DNA from: Macrostomum hystrix
Lineage: Eukaryota > Platyhelminthes > Macrostomidae
NCBI GenBank assembly: GCA_950097015.1
Contig: CATNEN010000025.1
Span: 1,519,001 to 1,583,000, forward strand
Direction: 5' to 3'
Length of the DNA stretch: 64,000 bases
Shown piece by piece: positions 11,333-24,400 of this stretch (its first letter is position 1; every line of letters starts with the position of its first letter). The translations under genes and the position numbers were made by a program. Below the pieces are notes generated by a model. That model was not told the origin of the DNA and ran no database searches. It was given only the letters and a program-made list of their open reading frames with translations.

Positions 11333-12484
11333 TTGAAAACGAGAGAAGAGAAGTACGAGCTACACTGTACGTTCACAATTCATATTTTTCTGAATACAGT
11401 GTATTCAGTGTATTTAATTCCAAACTCGGTGGCCCGCGGCGCGCTGCCTCACGTGCTCCGTGCCTACAACATACCGCAGCAGCTGATCTCCGCCATCATG
11501 GCACTGTATCAAGACACCACCGCTGTGGTAGCGACGCCAGACGGACCGTCGGACCTGTTCAGCACTACCTCCGGAGTGCTGCAGGGTGACACCCTGGCGC
11601 CTTTTCTTTTCGTGCTGGTGATGGACTGGGTGCTCAGGACCGGCCTGCCGACTGCAGAGGACGGTTTTCTGCTTCAAAGACGCACTAGTCGACGGCACCC
11701 GGAGAAGAAGTTGTCTGTCCTCGGCTACGCGGACGACCTTGCCCTGCTGTCTACGACGGCCGAAGGCGCCCAACGGCTGCTGGATGGCCTGACTGCGGCG
11801 GCGGCGAGGGTCGGCCTCGCTATCAACGCCATGAAGACCGAGGTGCTGACGGTGCCGCAAAACCTACCTGCCGAGATTCGACTAAGAGACGGTGACGGCC
11901 CCGGGACCGTGCTCCCGAAGTGCCGTCAGTTCGTCTACCTCGGCGGACTGGTGCCTGACGTGGGCGACGACCTGGCGAGACGACGCGGCAAGGCCTGGGC
12001 CGCCTACCGTTCTGTGCGGGCGGTGCTACTCTCCGAGGCCCTGTCGAACGGCGCCAGGTCCCAGCTGTTCCAGGCGGTTGTCGAGACCGCCCTCTTGTAC
12101 AATGCTGAGACCTGGACGATGACCGGGGCGCTCGAGGCGCAGCTCGACGCGGCGCACGCGGCCCTAGTTCGCGCCGCTTTCGGCGCCCGCTGCGGCCCTG
12201 GCAGCGAGACAACCGAGTCCCTGTACCAGCGTGCGCGCCTAACGCGGCCTTCTGTCCTGCTGAGTCAGCGGCGACTGCGGCTGGCCGGGCATGTCATCCG
12301 CGCCGAAGCCTACTGCCCAGAGCCGCTGCAGGATGTCCTGCTGTGGACCTCGCAGGGACCGCGCAGGCGCGGCCAGGGACGAACAGCCCGCTATATTGAC
12401 CGCCTTTTTGAAGACGCCCGAGCACCCAGCCAGGCGGCAGGCGTGAAGCACGTCAGAGACCTGGCACTGAAACGCGCGTTTTGA
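11333..12484 (+). pseudogene. LINE reverse transcriptase ORF2 fragment
   Basis: The element sequence begins about residue 30 of the open frame; the first residues are flanking DNA. Visible RT motifs are GVLQGDTLAPFLFVLVMDW (RT motif 4-like) and the catalytic YADD at 11725-11736, followed by the thumb and a C-terminal region with RRLRLAGHVIRAE and GPRRRGQGRTARYIDRL, a tail typical of RTE/CR1-type animal LINEs. There is no endonuclease domain upstream and no frameshift in the remaining 350 codons, so the copy looks young but is dead on arrival because of the 5' truncation. Clade assignment needs a tree. Confidence 0.88.
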
Positions 12485-12545
12485 CGCTCCCCCCTCTTGG
12501 CCACTTCTGTGGTCGGCGTGGAGTGTAACTATTATTATTATATTT
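11425..12545 (+). mobile_element. 5'-truncated LINE (non-LTR retrotransposon)
   Basis: The fragment starts inside the reverse transcriptase domain and runs through the 3' end of the ORF, followed by a short 3' UTR and an ATT-trinucleotide tail at about 12529-12541. The 5' endonuclease domain and RT fingers are missing, the usual result of incomplete target-primed reverse transcription. GC content jumps above the surrounding DNA over the element, which marks its boundary near 11425. Confidence 0.9.
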
Positions 12546-13400
12546 TTCTATTTTGCTTTACTAGGCTATAGGCTTGAAAAATTCTGTTAATAGAGAGGAT
12601 TGTTTGATGTAATGGCATAGTAAAAAGAAAAAAAACTTTTTAACAAAAAAAAACAAATCTTCTCAAGGGAAATTTCCAGAACATAGTACTCAGAACTGTA
12701 CTTAGAATCAGAATCGAACCATTGTAACGCTTAACTCTGGTCTTGAGGACTTTCTAATTGAGTTTCAAGTTTAATAATCAGTAGCCCGATAAGTATAGGC
12801 ATATTAACGCTACTAATTTAGTAAAATACTCGTAACTTGTTGAAAATGTATTTACTCTTAACTTGAAATAAAGCTGTTAAAATGTATTAAAACTACGAGC
12901 AAATTTAACCTGTAATATCTTGGTGTTAGCGATTAAGATATAAAAAATTTAGAAGAAAAAATCTATATTACAAGTTTGCAGTGACACTTGGTGGGATTAA
13001 GCTGAAGTTAGTACGAGTATAAGCCTGTTAGCAGAGCATACAGAGTAGTGGCACTTCACCCTCGTCTCAACACGACAGTTCTCCTTATGGCAACAATTAT
13101 TTTAGTCTCTCTCTACTGACCCCCAACTTAGGTGGAGCGGTTAGGGCCAGCGGTGCAACAGTTAAATTGAGAATAAAGCAAAGCACGAAGGGACGGCAGT
13201 TGGTCGTTCACCCGCGTGGGTGAGAGATGTCGAACTGTCCCTACAGGAGGGGCTGAAATAGTTTGGTCTGGGCGAAGGTTGGTGCAGGCCTATAACTTGT
13301 CTCATGCAGCGCTAAACAGCGACTTCCCCCCTATAAGTCTCTCCCTACTCACTACTTTATTCCCACACCCGATCATTCCCTGCATGGCATGCTGCCAACG
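12546..13400. other. AT-rich non-coding stretch
   Basis: AT-rich sequence with poly-A and poly-T patches and two copies of the octamer TACTCGTA/TACGAGTA (12827, 13012). A pyrimidine-rich tract at 13325-13405 may be the acceptor region of the ORF that follows. Confidence 0.4.
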
Positions 13401-13407
13401 GTCAGTA

Positions 13408-13791
13408 ATGAAAATCTTGAAAACTGAGTTGAATCAGAAAGATTCCACTATATACATGGATACCAACCTGGCCACAAAAATAAAAGCAGAGGATTTCTTC
13501 CTCACAAATTCGCGGTTTTTTGGCAACAGGACTTCACATACCAACCAATCAAGTTTAAAAGGCTTCAAAAGCAGGAACACAAATCCACTCGTCATGGTTG
13601 AGAACGAACCGAATGACAACATTCAGACATCGCCAGCTGTGTCGCTGAGCAAGGAAGTCGTCGACTCGCGCTCCGTCGTGCCCACGCTGGAGCTGGCGAA
13701 GACCTCAACAGATCAGGCCAATCCGGTCTCGGAGGATCCAGCCCGACAGCCAGAGCAGCAACAGTCCAGACAGACAGTTTTGGAGCAATGA
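13408..13791 (+). CDS. Unidentified terminal exon, about 127 codons
   Basis: The frame from ATG 13408 (or from an acceptor at CAACGGTCAG just before it, after a pyrimidine-rich tract) runs to TGA at 13789-13791. The protein is hydrophilic: a Lys/Asn/Ser-rich first half containing two psi-K-x-E motifs of the SUMO-acceptor type (LKTE, IKAE), and an Ala/Pro/Gln-rich second half with GC-rich third codon positions. There is no recognised domain. AATAAA follows 209 bases downstream. The poly(A) signal and codon bias favour a real 3' exon, but no upstream exon was identified. Confidence 0.4.
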   Translation: MKILKTELNQKDSTIYMDTNLATKIKAEDFFLTNSRFFGNRTSHTNQSSLKGFKSRNTNPLVMVENEPNDNIQTSPAVSLSKEVVDSRSVVPTLELAKTSTDQANPVSEDPARQPEQQQSRQTVLEQ

Positions 13792-13999
13792 AGTCCAGGT
13801 CAACAAGAGTGGACAGAGGACAACACTGAGCGACCGGTTCAGTGAAAACTAAAGATGACCCATTCGATTTGGAGGAATAACGCATAATTCATGCATAACG
13901 CAGCTTATACTTGGAATTCATGAACCTGTAAAGCTACAGAAAGCTTAAATTCGCAATATGCATAAAGCTCAACTTTGTAAAATATGGGGTTTGTAAAAT

Positions 14000-14005
14000 A
14001 ATAAA
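14000..14005 (+). terminator. Candidate poly(A) signal AATAAA
   Basis: Canonical hexamer 209 bases after the TGA of the ORF ending at 13791, in AT-rich 3'-UTR-like sequence. Confidence 0.4.
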
Positions 14006-14525
14006 GAAAAAATTGAGTGAAGGATTAGTGAAGGAAATAAAAAGATACTTCTATATGTCATTTACAATGGTTATATAGAGCTATATAAATAGAATTTGGA
14101 CAGAGAACTCCCTGCCAAAGCAGCAGTTTCTGGACCAGTGTAGGCTGACTGGCTGCCTCACGTACGCACTAGGCTGTTGCGCACTAGACATTCTGATGCA
14201 TAGCATGTAAAGCATAGTCTGATCTAGTTTTCTATTCTGTCAGATATTCCTTTGCTGGCCCAATTGGAGATCTACACCACAGAATACACCAGAATGCTCA
14301 ATCAAGCAAGCAGTAAAGTTTTTACTTACTCCTGAGCGTCACATGCAAGTTGAGCTACTGCTAGTAGTCTACTTAATTAGTCTTTTGGTGTCTATAAGAA
14401 CTGAAGGCTAATGATACTCGTATATTGTTGATAATGTTTTTTGATGACAAATCTGAAATCCCTTAACTTTATTTCAAATTTTAGGGAGCATTCGTACAAG
14501 CATAATTTTGACTTTGTCCGGGGGT

Positions 14526-14768
14526 TGTAGCCTAATTGTGGTTAGAGCGTCGGGCACAAGAATTGAAGGTCAGGGGTTCGATTCCCGACTCCACTGGAAC
14601 AAATTGTGTCCTACAGCAACACACTCAACTATGCATTGATTCATTTCAGCCAGCTGTTAAATGGGTACCAGCATCAGCGTCACCCCAGTCCATGGACTGA
14701 ACAGTCGTACGCAGCCTTCAGATGCGCCGCGCAATAGCTGCGGCTGTGCTGTCGGCTGCACATTTGAT
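14526..14768 (+). mobile_element. tRNA-derived SINE, copy B
   Basis: Best copy of the family for pol III signals: A box TGGTTAGAGCG at 14539-14549 and B box GGTTCGATTCC at 14575-14585, the 36-base spacing of a tRNA gene. The tRNA-related head is followed by the family body (ACTGGAACAAATTGTGTCC, TGTTAAATGGGTACCAG, CCAGTCCATGGACTGAAC) and ends in GGCTGTGCTGTCGGCTGCAC. Compared with copies A and C it lacks an internal block of about 40 bases after GGGTACC. No intact tRNA cloverleaf can be drawn, so this is not a tRNA gene. Confidence 0.88.
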
Positions 14769-14769
14769 T

Positions 14770-16130
14770 TTCCCGGCTTGGTTAAAACAACTTAATCGTT
14801 TGTCCTACAGCCTACAATTGCAATTACAATTATAATTTAAATAGATCAATTACAGTAAAATAAATTAATTAACCGTACGAGTAACAGACATAAAGTTTTC
14901 ATGCTTTAAAACCACACCACAAACGCTAGGATTTTTCTTTTACGAAGCATTTTTTATTTAATGGCAAGACATTTTTTTATTACAATTACAATTTGTAGCG
15001 TGAACTTACGAGAGTCATATTATTGATGTTCTCATTTTCCGTTTTCCTCCCTCCGCTTGAAAGTGTAAAACAACAGACAGATAACTTGTCACATGACCCG
15101 AATGCGCACGTGAAACCGTCTAATATTCCGAAAATAGAATTTTATACTAAAAGGCAAATATTTTTCAACTTTTCAGCAGTGCTATAGGTTTGAATATAAG
15201 TGAGGGATGGGTCAGACAGTGAGTTGCCTCACCTTAGCAACAGATGCAACACCTTATTAATTCTGAATCACATGACTGAAAACTATCAAGGCTGAACCTG
15301 AATAGCATCTCGCGTTATGTGTATAAAAAACTAAATTAGAAAAAACAGCAGTCTCAGCTTTCCCTTAGAGAAACGAGAACAGCTGACTCCACCGTTAACC
15401 TGGGATCACGTGCCTAAGTACTAAACCTATTATTATACTTCCATTATTTATCGTTGAGTTTATTGTAATCGTGGCTTAGTCAGCCAATAGTTAAAGGCTT
15501 TAATAAAATTAAAGTACAGTAAGGCGGGGCGGGGGCAGAAAAATGGAATTGCCCACGCGACTGGCTAGACTGGCGTGGACAGCCCAATGACCCGCAAATG
15601 AAATTTTTATGGCATTGAAACGTCAAATTGTAAGCGAATTGTAAACACTAACAGTTGCTAAGTGTCAGTGCGTTGTCGTTGTGAAAACATTAAAAATAAA
15701 TCCATGGTTTTGAGGCCATTGAAGCATCAAGTGAAGTCCACGAGTGTACTAACAGCGCCCACCAGTGATCTAACAAGGTAGATAGGATTCTCATAAGCCT
15801 AAAGATGCATTCAAGAAATGTCAACTCTTTTTGGAATTTTACGTACAATAAATTTCGCTTAAAACTACCCCGTTTTCACTACCCAATCATAAATTTCAGC
15901 CAACCAGACAACTATAGCAGAGATACTACCTTATAACTTTCGCATATTAGAGTAGTTTTAGAAAGGCTGGCAAAGAAGAAAGAGAGGACCACACCTGACA
16001 GTCTGAGTGGAAGTTAATTGCCGAACAAATCGCATGTAGTTAGTTAAATGAAACGATTTAAATCGCTTGACAACATACAAAAACTGCTACGATTTACAAA
16101 ACACCTATTCTTTGGAATAGGTGTAAAGGT
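14770..16130. other. Non-coding stretch upstream of the Gln/His-rich gene
   Basis: Unique AT-rich sequence. It contains one TACGAGTA octamer (14876) and E-box-like CACGTG at about 15409. No exon, RNA gene or repeat array is visible. It may include the 5' UTR and promoter of the gene starting at 16135, but no TATA or initiator can be assigned with confidence. Confidence 0.4.
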
Positions 16131-16134
16131 ATAA

Positions 16135-17493
16135 ATGCCCCAAGGAGGAGATCAGGAAGACCTCTTCCCCTCGAGGCCAGCTGGCTCTCAGCCGAACTCG
16201 CCGCAATCGTCCATGACCTCGCTATCCCACATGGTGGAAGATCTGCAAGTGACGCCCCTGGAGTTCGACCTTGGAAGTTCAGCAGCGAGGCTGACCGAGT
16301 TACCCGCGCTGACGGAGCTGTACAGCGAGCTTGTGAACAGGCAAGTTGAGAGCCCGGCGGCATCATCCGGATCTGGGAGCTCCATTCCTTGTGACGAAGC
16401 CCTTCAGAGCGAAGATACCAGCGCCAGGGCCAACTTGTTGCCCGCGTGGGCTGCAAAGCCAACCGACCACCATCGCAGTCTCAGCCACCTGCACTCCGCG
16501 ATCAGACTGCACAGCGTCTCGCGACACGCATCTGACCCAGCTCGCTACAATGTCAGGGCCAACAACCAACGGGCTGGCTCCCAGTTACAGGGGACTCAGT
16601 CTACGTTGCCTCCCAGTGTTGACGCCCTGGAAGAAGCCGGAGTAGATGTTGAACCCGACAGCACGAGTCTTCCTCCAACTGTGCCGATCAAAACTGAAAC
16701 AGGGGAGGACTCAAATGCTGCTCAGAGTCCAACGGAGGAGCCAGAGGGTGCGTCTGGCGTGAACCACCAGGTCCTTACTGCTGCTGCTGCTGTTGCTGTG
16801 AACTTGTTAGCAAAGCCGATGCCTCTAGACAAGACTGCTGTCCTGCCAGCCAGCATGGTTGACATCCCTGTGAACTCGGTATCCGTGGTTAGGCAGGAGA
16901 CTGGCGTCAAGAGTCAAGAACACCAGCACGAGCAGCAGCACAAGCAGCACCAGCAGCACCAGCAGCAGCACCAGCACCAGCAGCATCAGCAGCACCAGCA
17001 CCAGCACCAGCACCAGCAGCATCAACAGCAGCTAGGACAAGAGCAATCAAGCACAGAAAGGTAGGAACATTGAGAAGTTTTGCTGCCAAATTGGCAACGG
17101 CAAGCCACTACGGCTTTAGCCCTCTATTTTATATTCATAGTAAAGTGCACAAAATACTTGGTGCGTTCTGCAACAAGTACATCGGGGAAACCCGTCTAAA
17201 ATTAAAATAATATACAATTATGGATGCATTCATAATAATAACTAAAATTATTTTCCTTTACCAAATGGCGTTTCTTATTCAACAGAGAAGAAGCGGCTGA
17301 AGTGCCTAAAGTACCATTGGTGAGCTATCAGCCTGAACCGCAGCCGCAGCTGCTGCCACTGCCGCAGTCGGAAAGACAGAACCTACTTACGCAGCCGCCG
17401 CCGCCGCAGCCTATTCATGCTGATCAGTCGGACCAGATCATTCCGATCAGGTCTGGTCACGAACGCATCCGTATTCATGGTCGTGCTCGCGGG
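16135..17493 (+). CDS. Gln/His-rich putative transcriptional regulator (two exons, 3' end uncertain)
   Basis: Exon 1 is 16135-17060, starting at ATG directly after an in-frame TAA and ending AGAAAG|GTAGGA. Exon 2 starts at 17286 after TTATTCAACAG and keeps the frame (phase 2), running to a donor GCGGG|GTGAGA at 17493, or, if unspliced, to TGA at 17557-17559. The joined frame gives 378 codons. Residues 1-75 are Ser/Pro/Leu-rich with acidic patches; there is an IKTE SUMO-acceptor-type motif near residue 187; residues 260-302 are an almost pure Gln/His tract; exon 2 is Pro/Gln-rich and ends in a basic stretch, SGHERIRIHGRARG. No DNA-binding domain is visible, so the domain-bearing exons would lie downstream or the regulator role is wrong. 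The composition resembles activation domains; the family is not recognised. Confidence 0.5.
16915..17035 (+). repeat. CAG/CAC trinucleotide tract encoding poly-Gln/His
   Basis: Irregular CAG and CAC codons over about 120 bases inside exon 1 of the gene at 16135. Interruptions (AAG, GAG, CAT) break pure runs, which usually lowers slippage. Confidence 0.9.
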
Positions 17494-17574
17494 GTGAGAC
17501 AGCTAATGAGGTCGTTGCGCAACTTGTTCCAGCTTTGTGCTGGGCGAGGTACCGAATGAGCATCGTCAGCCCAC

Positions 17575-19100
17575 TTAGATTGACTGATACGAGTATTATA
17601 GAAAATCTCAAAGTTATTGGCTTTTCTGATTTTCCTAAACTGACTGATATCCAGCAAATCTCAAAGTTATTGGCTTTTCTGATTTTCCTAAACTGACTGA
17701 TATCGAGCAAATCACAAAATTATTGGCTTTTCTGATTTTCCTAAACTGACTGATATCCAGCAAATCACAAAATTATTGGCTTTTCTGATTTTCCTAAACT
17801 GACTGATATCCAGCAAATCTCAAAGTTATTGGCTTTTCTGATTTTCCTTAACTGACTGATATCCAGCAAATCTCAAAGTTATTGTCTTTTCTGATTTTCC
17901 TAAACTGACTGATATCCAGCAAATCTCAAAGTTATTGTCTTTTCTGATTTTCCTAAACTGACTGATATCCAGCAAATCTCAAAGTTATTGTCTTTTCTGA
18001 TTTTCCTAAACTGACTGATATCCAGCAAATCTCAAAGTTATTGGCTTTTCTGATTTTCCTAAACTGACTGATATCCAGCAAATCACAAAGTTATTGGCTT
18101 TTCTGATTTTCCTAAACTGACTGATATCCAGCAAATCTCAAAGTTATTGGCTTTTCTGATTTTCCTAAACTGACTGATATCCAGCAAATCTCAAAGTTAT
18201 TGGCTTTTCTGATTTTCCTAAACTGACTGATATCCAGCAAATCTCAAAGTTATTGTCTTTTCTGATTTTCCTAAACTGACTGATATCCAGCAAATCACAA
18301 AATTATTGGCTTTTCTGATTTTCCTAAACTGACTGATATCCAGCAAATCTCAAAGTTATTGGCTTTTCTGATTTTCCTAAACTGACTGATATCCAGCAAA
18401 TCTCAAAGTTATTGTCTTTTCTGATTTTCCTAAACTGACTGATATCCAGCAAATCACAAAATTATTGGCTTTTCTGATTTTCCTAAACTGACTGATATCC
18501 AGCAAATCTCAAAGTTATTGGCTTTTCTGATTTTCCTAAACTGACTGATATCCAGCAAATCTCAAAGTTATTGTCTTTTCTGATTTTCCTAAACTGACTG
18601 ATATCCAGCAAATCTCAAAGTTATTGTCTTTTCTGATTTTCCTAAACTGACTGATATCCAGCAAATCTCAAAGTTATTGGCTTTTCTGATTTTCCTAAAC
18701 TGACTGATATCCAGCAAATCTCAAAGTTATTGTCTTTTCTGATTTTCCTAAACTGACTGATATCCAGCAAATCTCAAAGTTATTGTCTTTTCTGATTTTC
18801 CTAAACCGACTGATATCCAGCAAATCTCAAAGTTATTGGCTTTTCTGATTTTCCTAAACTGACTGATATCCAGCAAATCTCAAAGTTATTGTCTTTTCTG
18901 ATTTTCCTAAACTGACTGATATCCAGCAAATCTCAAAGTTATTGTCTTTTCTGATTTTCCTAAACTGACTGATATCCAGCAAATCTCAAAGTTATTGGCT
19001 TTTCTGAATTTCCTAAACTGACTGATATCCAGCAAATCTCAAAGTTATTGGCTTTTCTGAATTTCCTAAACTGACTGATATTATAGCAAATCACAAAGTT
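17575..19100. repeat. 53-bp minisatellite
   Basis: About 29 tandem copies of a 53-base unit made of ACTGACTGATATCCAGCAAA, TCTCAAAGTTATTGGC and TTTTCTGATTTTCCTAA. Three positions vary in a two-state manner: TCTCAAAG/TCACAAAA, TTGGC/TTGTC, and CTGAT/CTGAA near the right end. Copies are otherwise nearly identical. The array starts immediately after the exon ending near 17559 and is probably intronic or 3' to that gene. Confidence 0.95.
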
Positions 19101-19724
19101 ATAGACTTTCTGGTTCTTTTAAATGATTGAAATACAATCAGGTTAATAAACGTCAGGTTAAATACCCATATTTTGTGCTTCGTCAGCAGAAAAGACAGTT
19201 TTCTTTGCTACATATCTACAAGTTCCATGTTGTTCTTGTTGTTCCATGTTCCATGTTGTTCCAATCTTCACACGTACTTTATGACTTAAAATGTCCATGG
19301 CTTGGTCCGATTAATATGAAGCTTTCAAATTACTGATATGTTGCTATCGCGGTCTTGTACTAAACTGTTAACCCTGGCATTCCAGATAAATTTCTCTGGT
19401 TTGTTTCTATTTTTAGAAACAGTATTCTTTTCCTTGGCCCATTGCCAGTTGTAGTGGCACCCCCCCGTGGATTGGCGCATGTGTTCAACTCATGCTTTGT
19501 ACCAATAATGTACACAATGCCACGCCTGCACCAAATTGACTTATTGACGACCAGAAAATATAGATAATAATAATTATAGAAAGTTAGCAACTTTCTAGTC
19601 AAACTTCGGAAATCACAAACTACGAATAGCTTGCTCGAAGATAAGACCTAAAGTCTCATGAAAACAGTGCATGTGAAAATTGAAATGTGAAATGTGCAAA
19701 ATACGACCTATAATAAGAAAACGA

Positions 19725-20055
19725 AACTCGCTGAAAAACGCCATTTGACATGGTATAGTCCCACTGCAGGTAAATTTGTTAAAGAGATATCAAACATGGT
19801 CAGGACTAGGACTATTATACTTGACAACACTGTTGTGTTAAGTACACAACTTCTGGAAGTGATTTCATCGGATAGAGAGAAAATGTTTATTACGTTTTCT
19901 TAATTTTCATGACGACTGGTTAAACATTTTGGGAGATGCGCAGAACAGAATTAGAAGAAAATTAAAACTCGTTTAAAAAACGCCATTTGACATTTGATAG
20001 TCCCGTTAGACATTAAATTTGTTTGAGAAATCTCAAACATGATCAGGAGTTAAGA
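19725..20055 (+). repeat. Diverged direct duplication, about 240-bp period
   Basis: 19725-19815 and 19965-20055 share AAAACGCCATTTGACAT, ATAGTCCC, AAATTTGTT, ATCTCAAACATG-like and TCAGGA blocks in order. It looks like one old tandem duplication. The rest of 19100-20990 is AT-rich without recognisable exon. Confidence 0.6.
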
Positions 20056-20994
20056 AAAAATCTTACACTCGAGGAGAAAAATCTACTTAATAGTGCAAGA
20101 CTATATAGGGGCAACAGAAACTTTTACTTGCTCGCTTCGCTCGCCTCGGACCATTAAACGCAGCCTCAGACTTTCTAAACACAGAATGACAATTAAGCAG
20201 CCACTATCATATACCTAAAATGCAGGGGCAGAGTGAGAAGGGGGCGAAGCCGCCACACCCTACCATAGACAAATTTATTCCTTGAATGTGGTCTACTAAA
20301 CTTTAGTCTATGAATTAGAGCGACGTTAATACACAGAAGGACATTAACGCGCATCCTACGTGCGTCTTATTGTCAACAAAAGTGCATAGCAATGTCAGCA
20401 AGAAGTACAGAAAAATTACCATCGCTCAAGTTTGCCAACCACTTTTCAAGTTTAACACGCCGTGGCATGTGGTGTTTTGTCTATGGCAAAAAGGGGATAC
20501 AGACAAGAAGAAAAGGTCATATTAGACAGCATCATATTAGCCATTAGATTAAACCAACAAAGAACTGTGTTCTATTAAAAAATATGGAACAGTAACAAGT
20601 TCAGTAAGAGTTTTAAACCACAATTATTAATTATAGTATCTTTATTATCTTCTTCACGCATAAATGTGCATTTCCTACTCTTACAAGCCATTTATTAAGC
20701 GCACTGCTACTTTAACCGAGATGGAACCACGTGTAAATGAGTGGGGTGACGGCTCAGTACGACCGAACGTGAAAAAAGTGGGCTAACCATTGAAGCTAAT
20801 AATAGAAGCTAGTTATTACACGCAACTGTCTTTTGAAGGACTAACTTAGCTGCTAAAAAGTATATACTAGACGAATTAAAAGTATTTCTGCTCCCCGAAG
20901 GGGGGCAAAACTTGCTAATTATTAATACTAATAATACATAATAATATAATAATAATATTATTATATTATATGATAACAATAATTGTTGTTGTTC

Positions 20995-21258
20995 AGCCAA
21001 CAGCACAGCCGCAGCTATTGCACGGCGCATCTGAAGGCTAAGTACGGCTGTTCACAGTTCAGTCCATGGACTGGGGAGACGCCACAACCACCCTCAATTA
21101 CCCTAGCTAATTCTGGTACCCATTTTACAGCTGGGCGAACGGAAGCAATTTAAAGTTAAGTGTCTTGCTAAATGACACAAATTGTTCCAGTGGAGTCGGG
21201 AATCGAACAACCAATATTTTAGTCTTGAGTGCGATACTCTAACCACTAGGCTACAACT
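20995..21258 (-). mobile_element. tRNA-derived SINE, copy C (full-length type)
   Basis: On the minus strand it starts GTTGTAGCCTAGTGGTTAGAG (A-box region), continues with GTTCGATTCCCGACTCC (B-box region), then the family body through GGGTACCAGAATTAGCTAGG, GTGGCGTCTCCCCAGTCCA and GCTGCGGCTGTGCTGTTGGC, and ends in AACAACAACAAT, which looks like the short simple-repeat tail of the family. It contains the internal block that copy B lacks. Confidence 0.88.
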
Positions 21259-21437
21259 TCTACAAGCCCCATAGTCTAATACGCAGAGACCAGTTATATT
21301 CACATTGCACAAAAATGGTCTAAGAAATTGCAGATTGAATGTTATAATCGATAAAATGAAAGGACTCGTGTTTATAAAACGCAATTTTCGTATCCTAAAA
21401 TGATTTGAGAACTTCTTTGGTGCAAATTTCTTTCAGA

Positions 21438-24400
21438 CAAACTTGACACTCCCAAAGTGAAATAGAGGGGTAGACAAGCGGAATTAGGCATGTGAAAACT
21501 TGACACTCCCAAAGTGAAATAGAGGGGTAGACAAGCGGAATTAGGCATGTGCAAACTTGACACTCCCAAAGTGAAATAGAGGGGTAGACAAGCGGAATTA
21601 GGCATGTGCAAACTTGACACTCCCAAAGTGAAATAGAGGGGTAGACAAGCGGAATTAGGCATGTGCAAACTTGACACTCCCAAAGTGAAATAGAGGGGTA
21701 GACAAGCGGAATTAGGCATGTGCAAACTTGACACTCCCAAAGTGAAATAGAGGGGTAGACAAGCGGAATTAGGCATGTGAAAACTTGACACTCCCAAAGT
21801 GAAATAGAGGGGTAGACAAGCGGAATTAGGCATGTGCAAACTTGACACTCCCAAAGTGAAATAGAGGGGTAGACAAGCGGAATTAGGCATGTGAAAACTT
21901 GACACTCCCAAAGTGAAATAGAGGGGTAGACAAGCGGAATTAGGCATGTGCAAACTTGACACTCCCAAAGTGAAATAGAGGGGTAGACAAGCGGAATTAG
22001 GCATGTGAAAACTTGACACTCCCAAAGTGAAATAGAGGGGTAGACAAGCGGAATTAGGCATGTGCAAACTTGACACTCCCAAAGTGAAATAGAGGGGTAG
22101 ACAAGCGGAATTAGGCATGTGCAAACTTGACACTCCCAAAGTGAAATAGAGGGGTAGACAAGCGGAATTAGGCATGTGAAAACTTGACACTCCCAAAGTG
22201 AAATAGAGGGGTAGACAAGCGGAATTAGGCATGTGAAAACTTGACACTCCCAAAGTGAAATAGAGGGGTAGACAAGCGGAATTAGGCATGTGCAAACTTG
22301 ACACTCCCAAAGTGAAATAGAGGGGTAGACAAGCGGAATTAGGCATGTGAAAACTTGACACTCCCAAAGTGAAATAGAGGGGTAGACAAGCGGAATTAGG
22401 CATGTGCAAACTTGACACTCCCAAAGTGAAATAGAGGGGTAGACAAGCGGAATTAGGCATGTGCAAACTTGACACTCCCAAAGTGAAATAGAGGGGTAGA
22501 CAAGCGGAATTAGGCATGTGCAAACTTGACACTCCCAAAGTGAAATAGAGGGGTAGACAAGCGGAATTAGGCATGTGAAAACTTGACACTCCCAAAGTGA
22601 AATAGAGGGGTAGACAAGCGGAATTAGGCATGTGAAAACTTGACACTCCCAAAGTGAAATAGAGGGGTAGACAAGCGGAATTAGGCATGTGAAAACTTGA
22701 CACTCCCAAAGTGAAATAGAGGGGTAGACAAGCGGAATTAGGCATGTGCAAACTTGACACTCCCAAAGTGAAATAGAGGGGTAGACAAGCGGAATTAGGC
22801 ATGTGAAAACTTGACACTCCCAAAGTGAAATAGAGGGGTAGACAAGCGGAATTAGGCATGTGCAAACTTGACACTCCCAAAGTGAAATAGAGGGGTAGAC
22901 AAGCGGAATTAGGCATGTGCAAACTTGACACTCCCAAAGTGAAATAGAGGGGTAGACAAGCGGAATTAGGCATGTGCAAACTTGACACTCCCAAAGTGAA
23001 ATAGAGGGGTAGACAAGCGGAATTAGGCATGTGCAAAACTTGACACTCCCAAAGTGAAATAGAGGGGTAGACAAGCGGAATTAGGCATGTGCAAACTTGA
23101 CACTCCCAAAGTGAAATAGAGGGGTAGACAAGCGGAATTAGGCATGTGAAAACTTGACACTCCCAAAGTGAAATAGAGGGGTAGACAAGCGGAATTAGGC
23201 ATGTGCAAACTTGACACTCCCAAAGTGAAATAGAGGGGTAGACAAGCGGAATTAGGCATGTGCAAACTTGACACTCCCAAAGTGAAATAGAGGGGTAGAC
23301 AAGCGGAATTAGGCATGTGCAAACTTGACACTCCCAAAGTGAAATAGAGGGGTAGACAAGCGGAATTAGGCATGTGCAAACTTGACACTCCCAAAGTGAA
23401 ATAGAGGGGTAGACAAGCGGAATTAGGCATGTGCAAACTTGACACTCCCAAAGTGAAATAGAGGGGTAGACAAGCGGAATTAGGCATGTGAAAACTTGAC
23501 ACTCCCAAAGTGAAATAGAGGGGTAGACAAGCGGAATTAGGCATGTGAAAACTTGACACTCCCAAAGTGAAATAGAGGGGTAGACAAGCGGAATTAGGCA
23601 TGTGCAAACTTGACACTCCCAAAGTGAAATAGAGGGGTAGACAAGCGGAATTAGGCATGTGCAAACTTGACACTCCCAAAGTGAAATAGAGGGGTAGACA
23701 AGCGGAATTAGGCATGTGCAAACTTGACACTCCCAAAGTGAAATAGAGGGGTAGACAAGCGGAATTAGGCATGTGCAAACTTGACACTCCCAAAGTGAAA
23801 TAGAGGGGTAGACAAGCGGAATTAGGCATGTGCAAACTTGACACTCCCAAAGTGAAATAGAGGGGTAGACAAGCGGAATTAGGCATGTGCAAAACTTGAC
23901 ACTCCCAAAGTGAAATAGAGGGGTAGACAAGCGGAATTAGGCATGTGCAAACTTGACACTCCCAAAGTGAAATAGAGGGGTAGACAAGCGGAATTAGGCA
24001 TGTGCAAACTTGACACTCCCAAGTGAAATAGAGGGGTAGACAAGCGGAATTAGGCATGTGCAACTTGACACTCCCAAAGTGAATAGAGGGGTAGACAAGC
24101 GGAATTAGGCATGTGCAAACTTGACACTCCCAAAGTGAAATAGAGGGGTAGACAAGCGGAATTAGGCATGTGCAAACTTGACACTCCCAAAGTGAAATAG
24201 AGGGGTAGACAAGCGGAATTAGGCATGTGCAAACTTGACACTCCCAAAGTGAAATAGAGGGGTAGACAAGCGGAATTAGGCATGTGCAAACTTGACACTC
24301 CCAAAGTGAAATAGAGGGGTAGAACAAGCGGAATTAGGCATGTGCAAAACTTGACACTCCCAAAGTGAAATAGAGGGGTAGACAAGCGGAATTAGGCATG

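Noticed and set aside
14526-14600. Functional tRNA gene
   Set aside because: A and B boxes are present, but no acceptor stem or anticodon arm can be paired and the SINE body follows directly.
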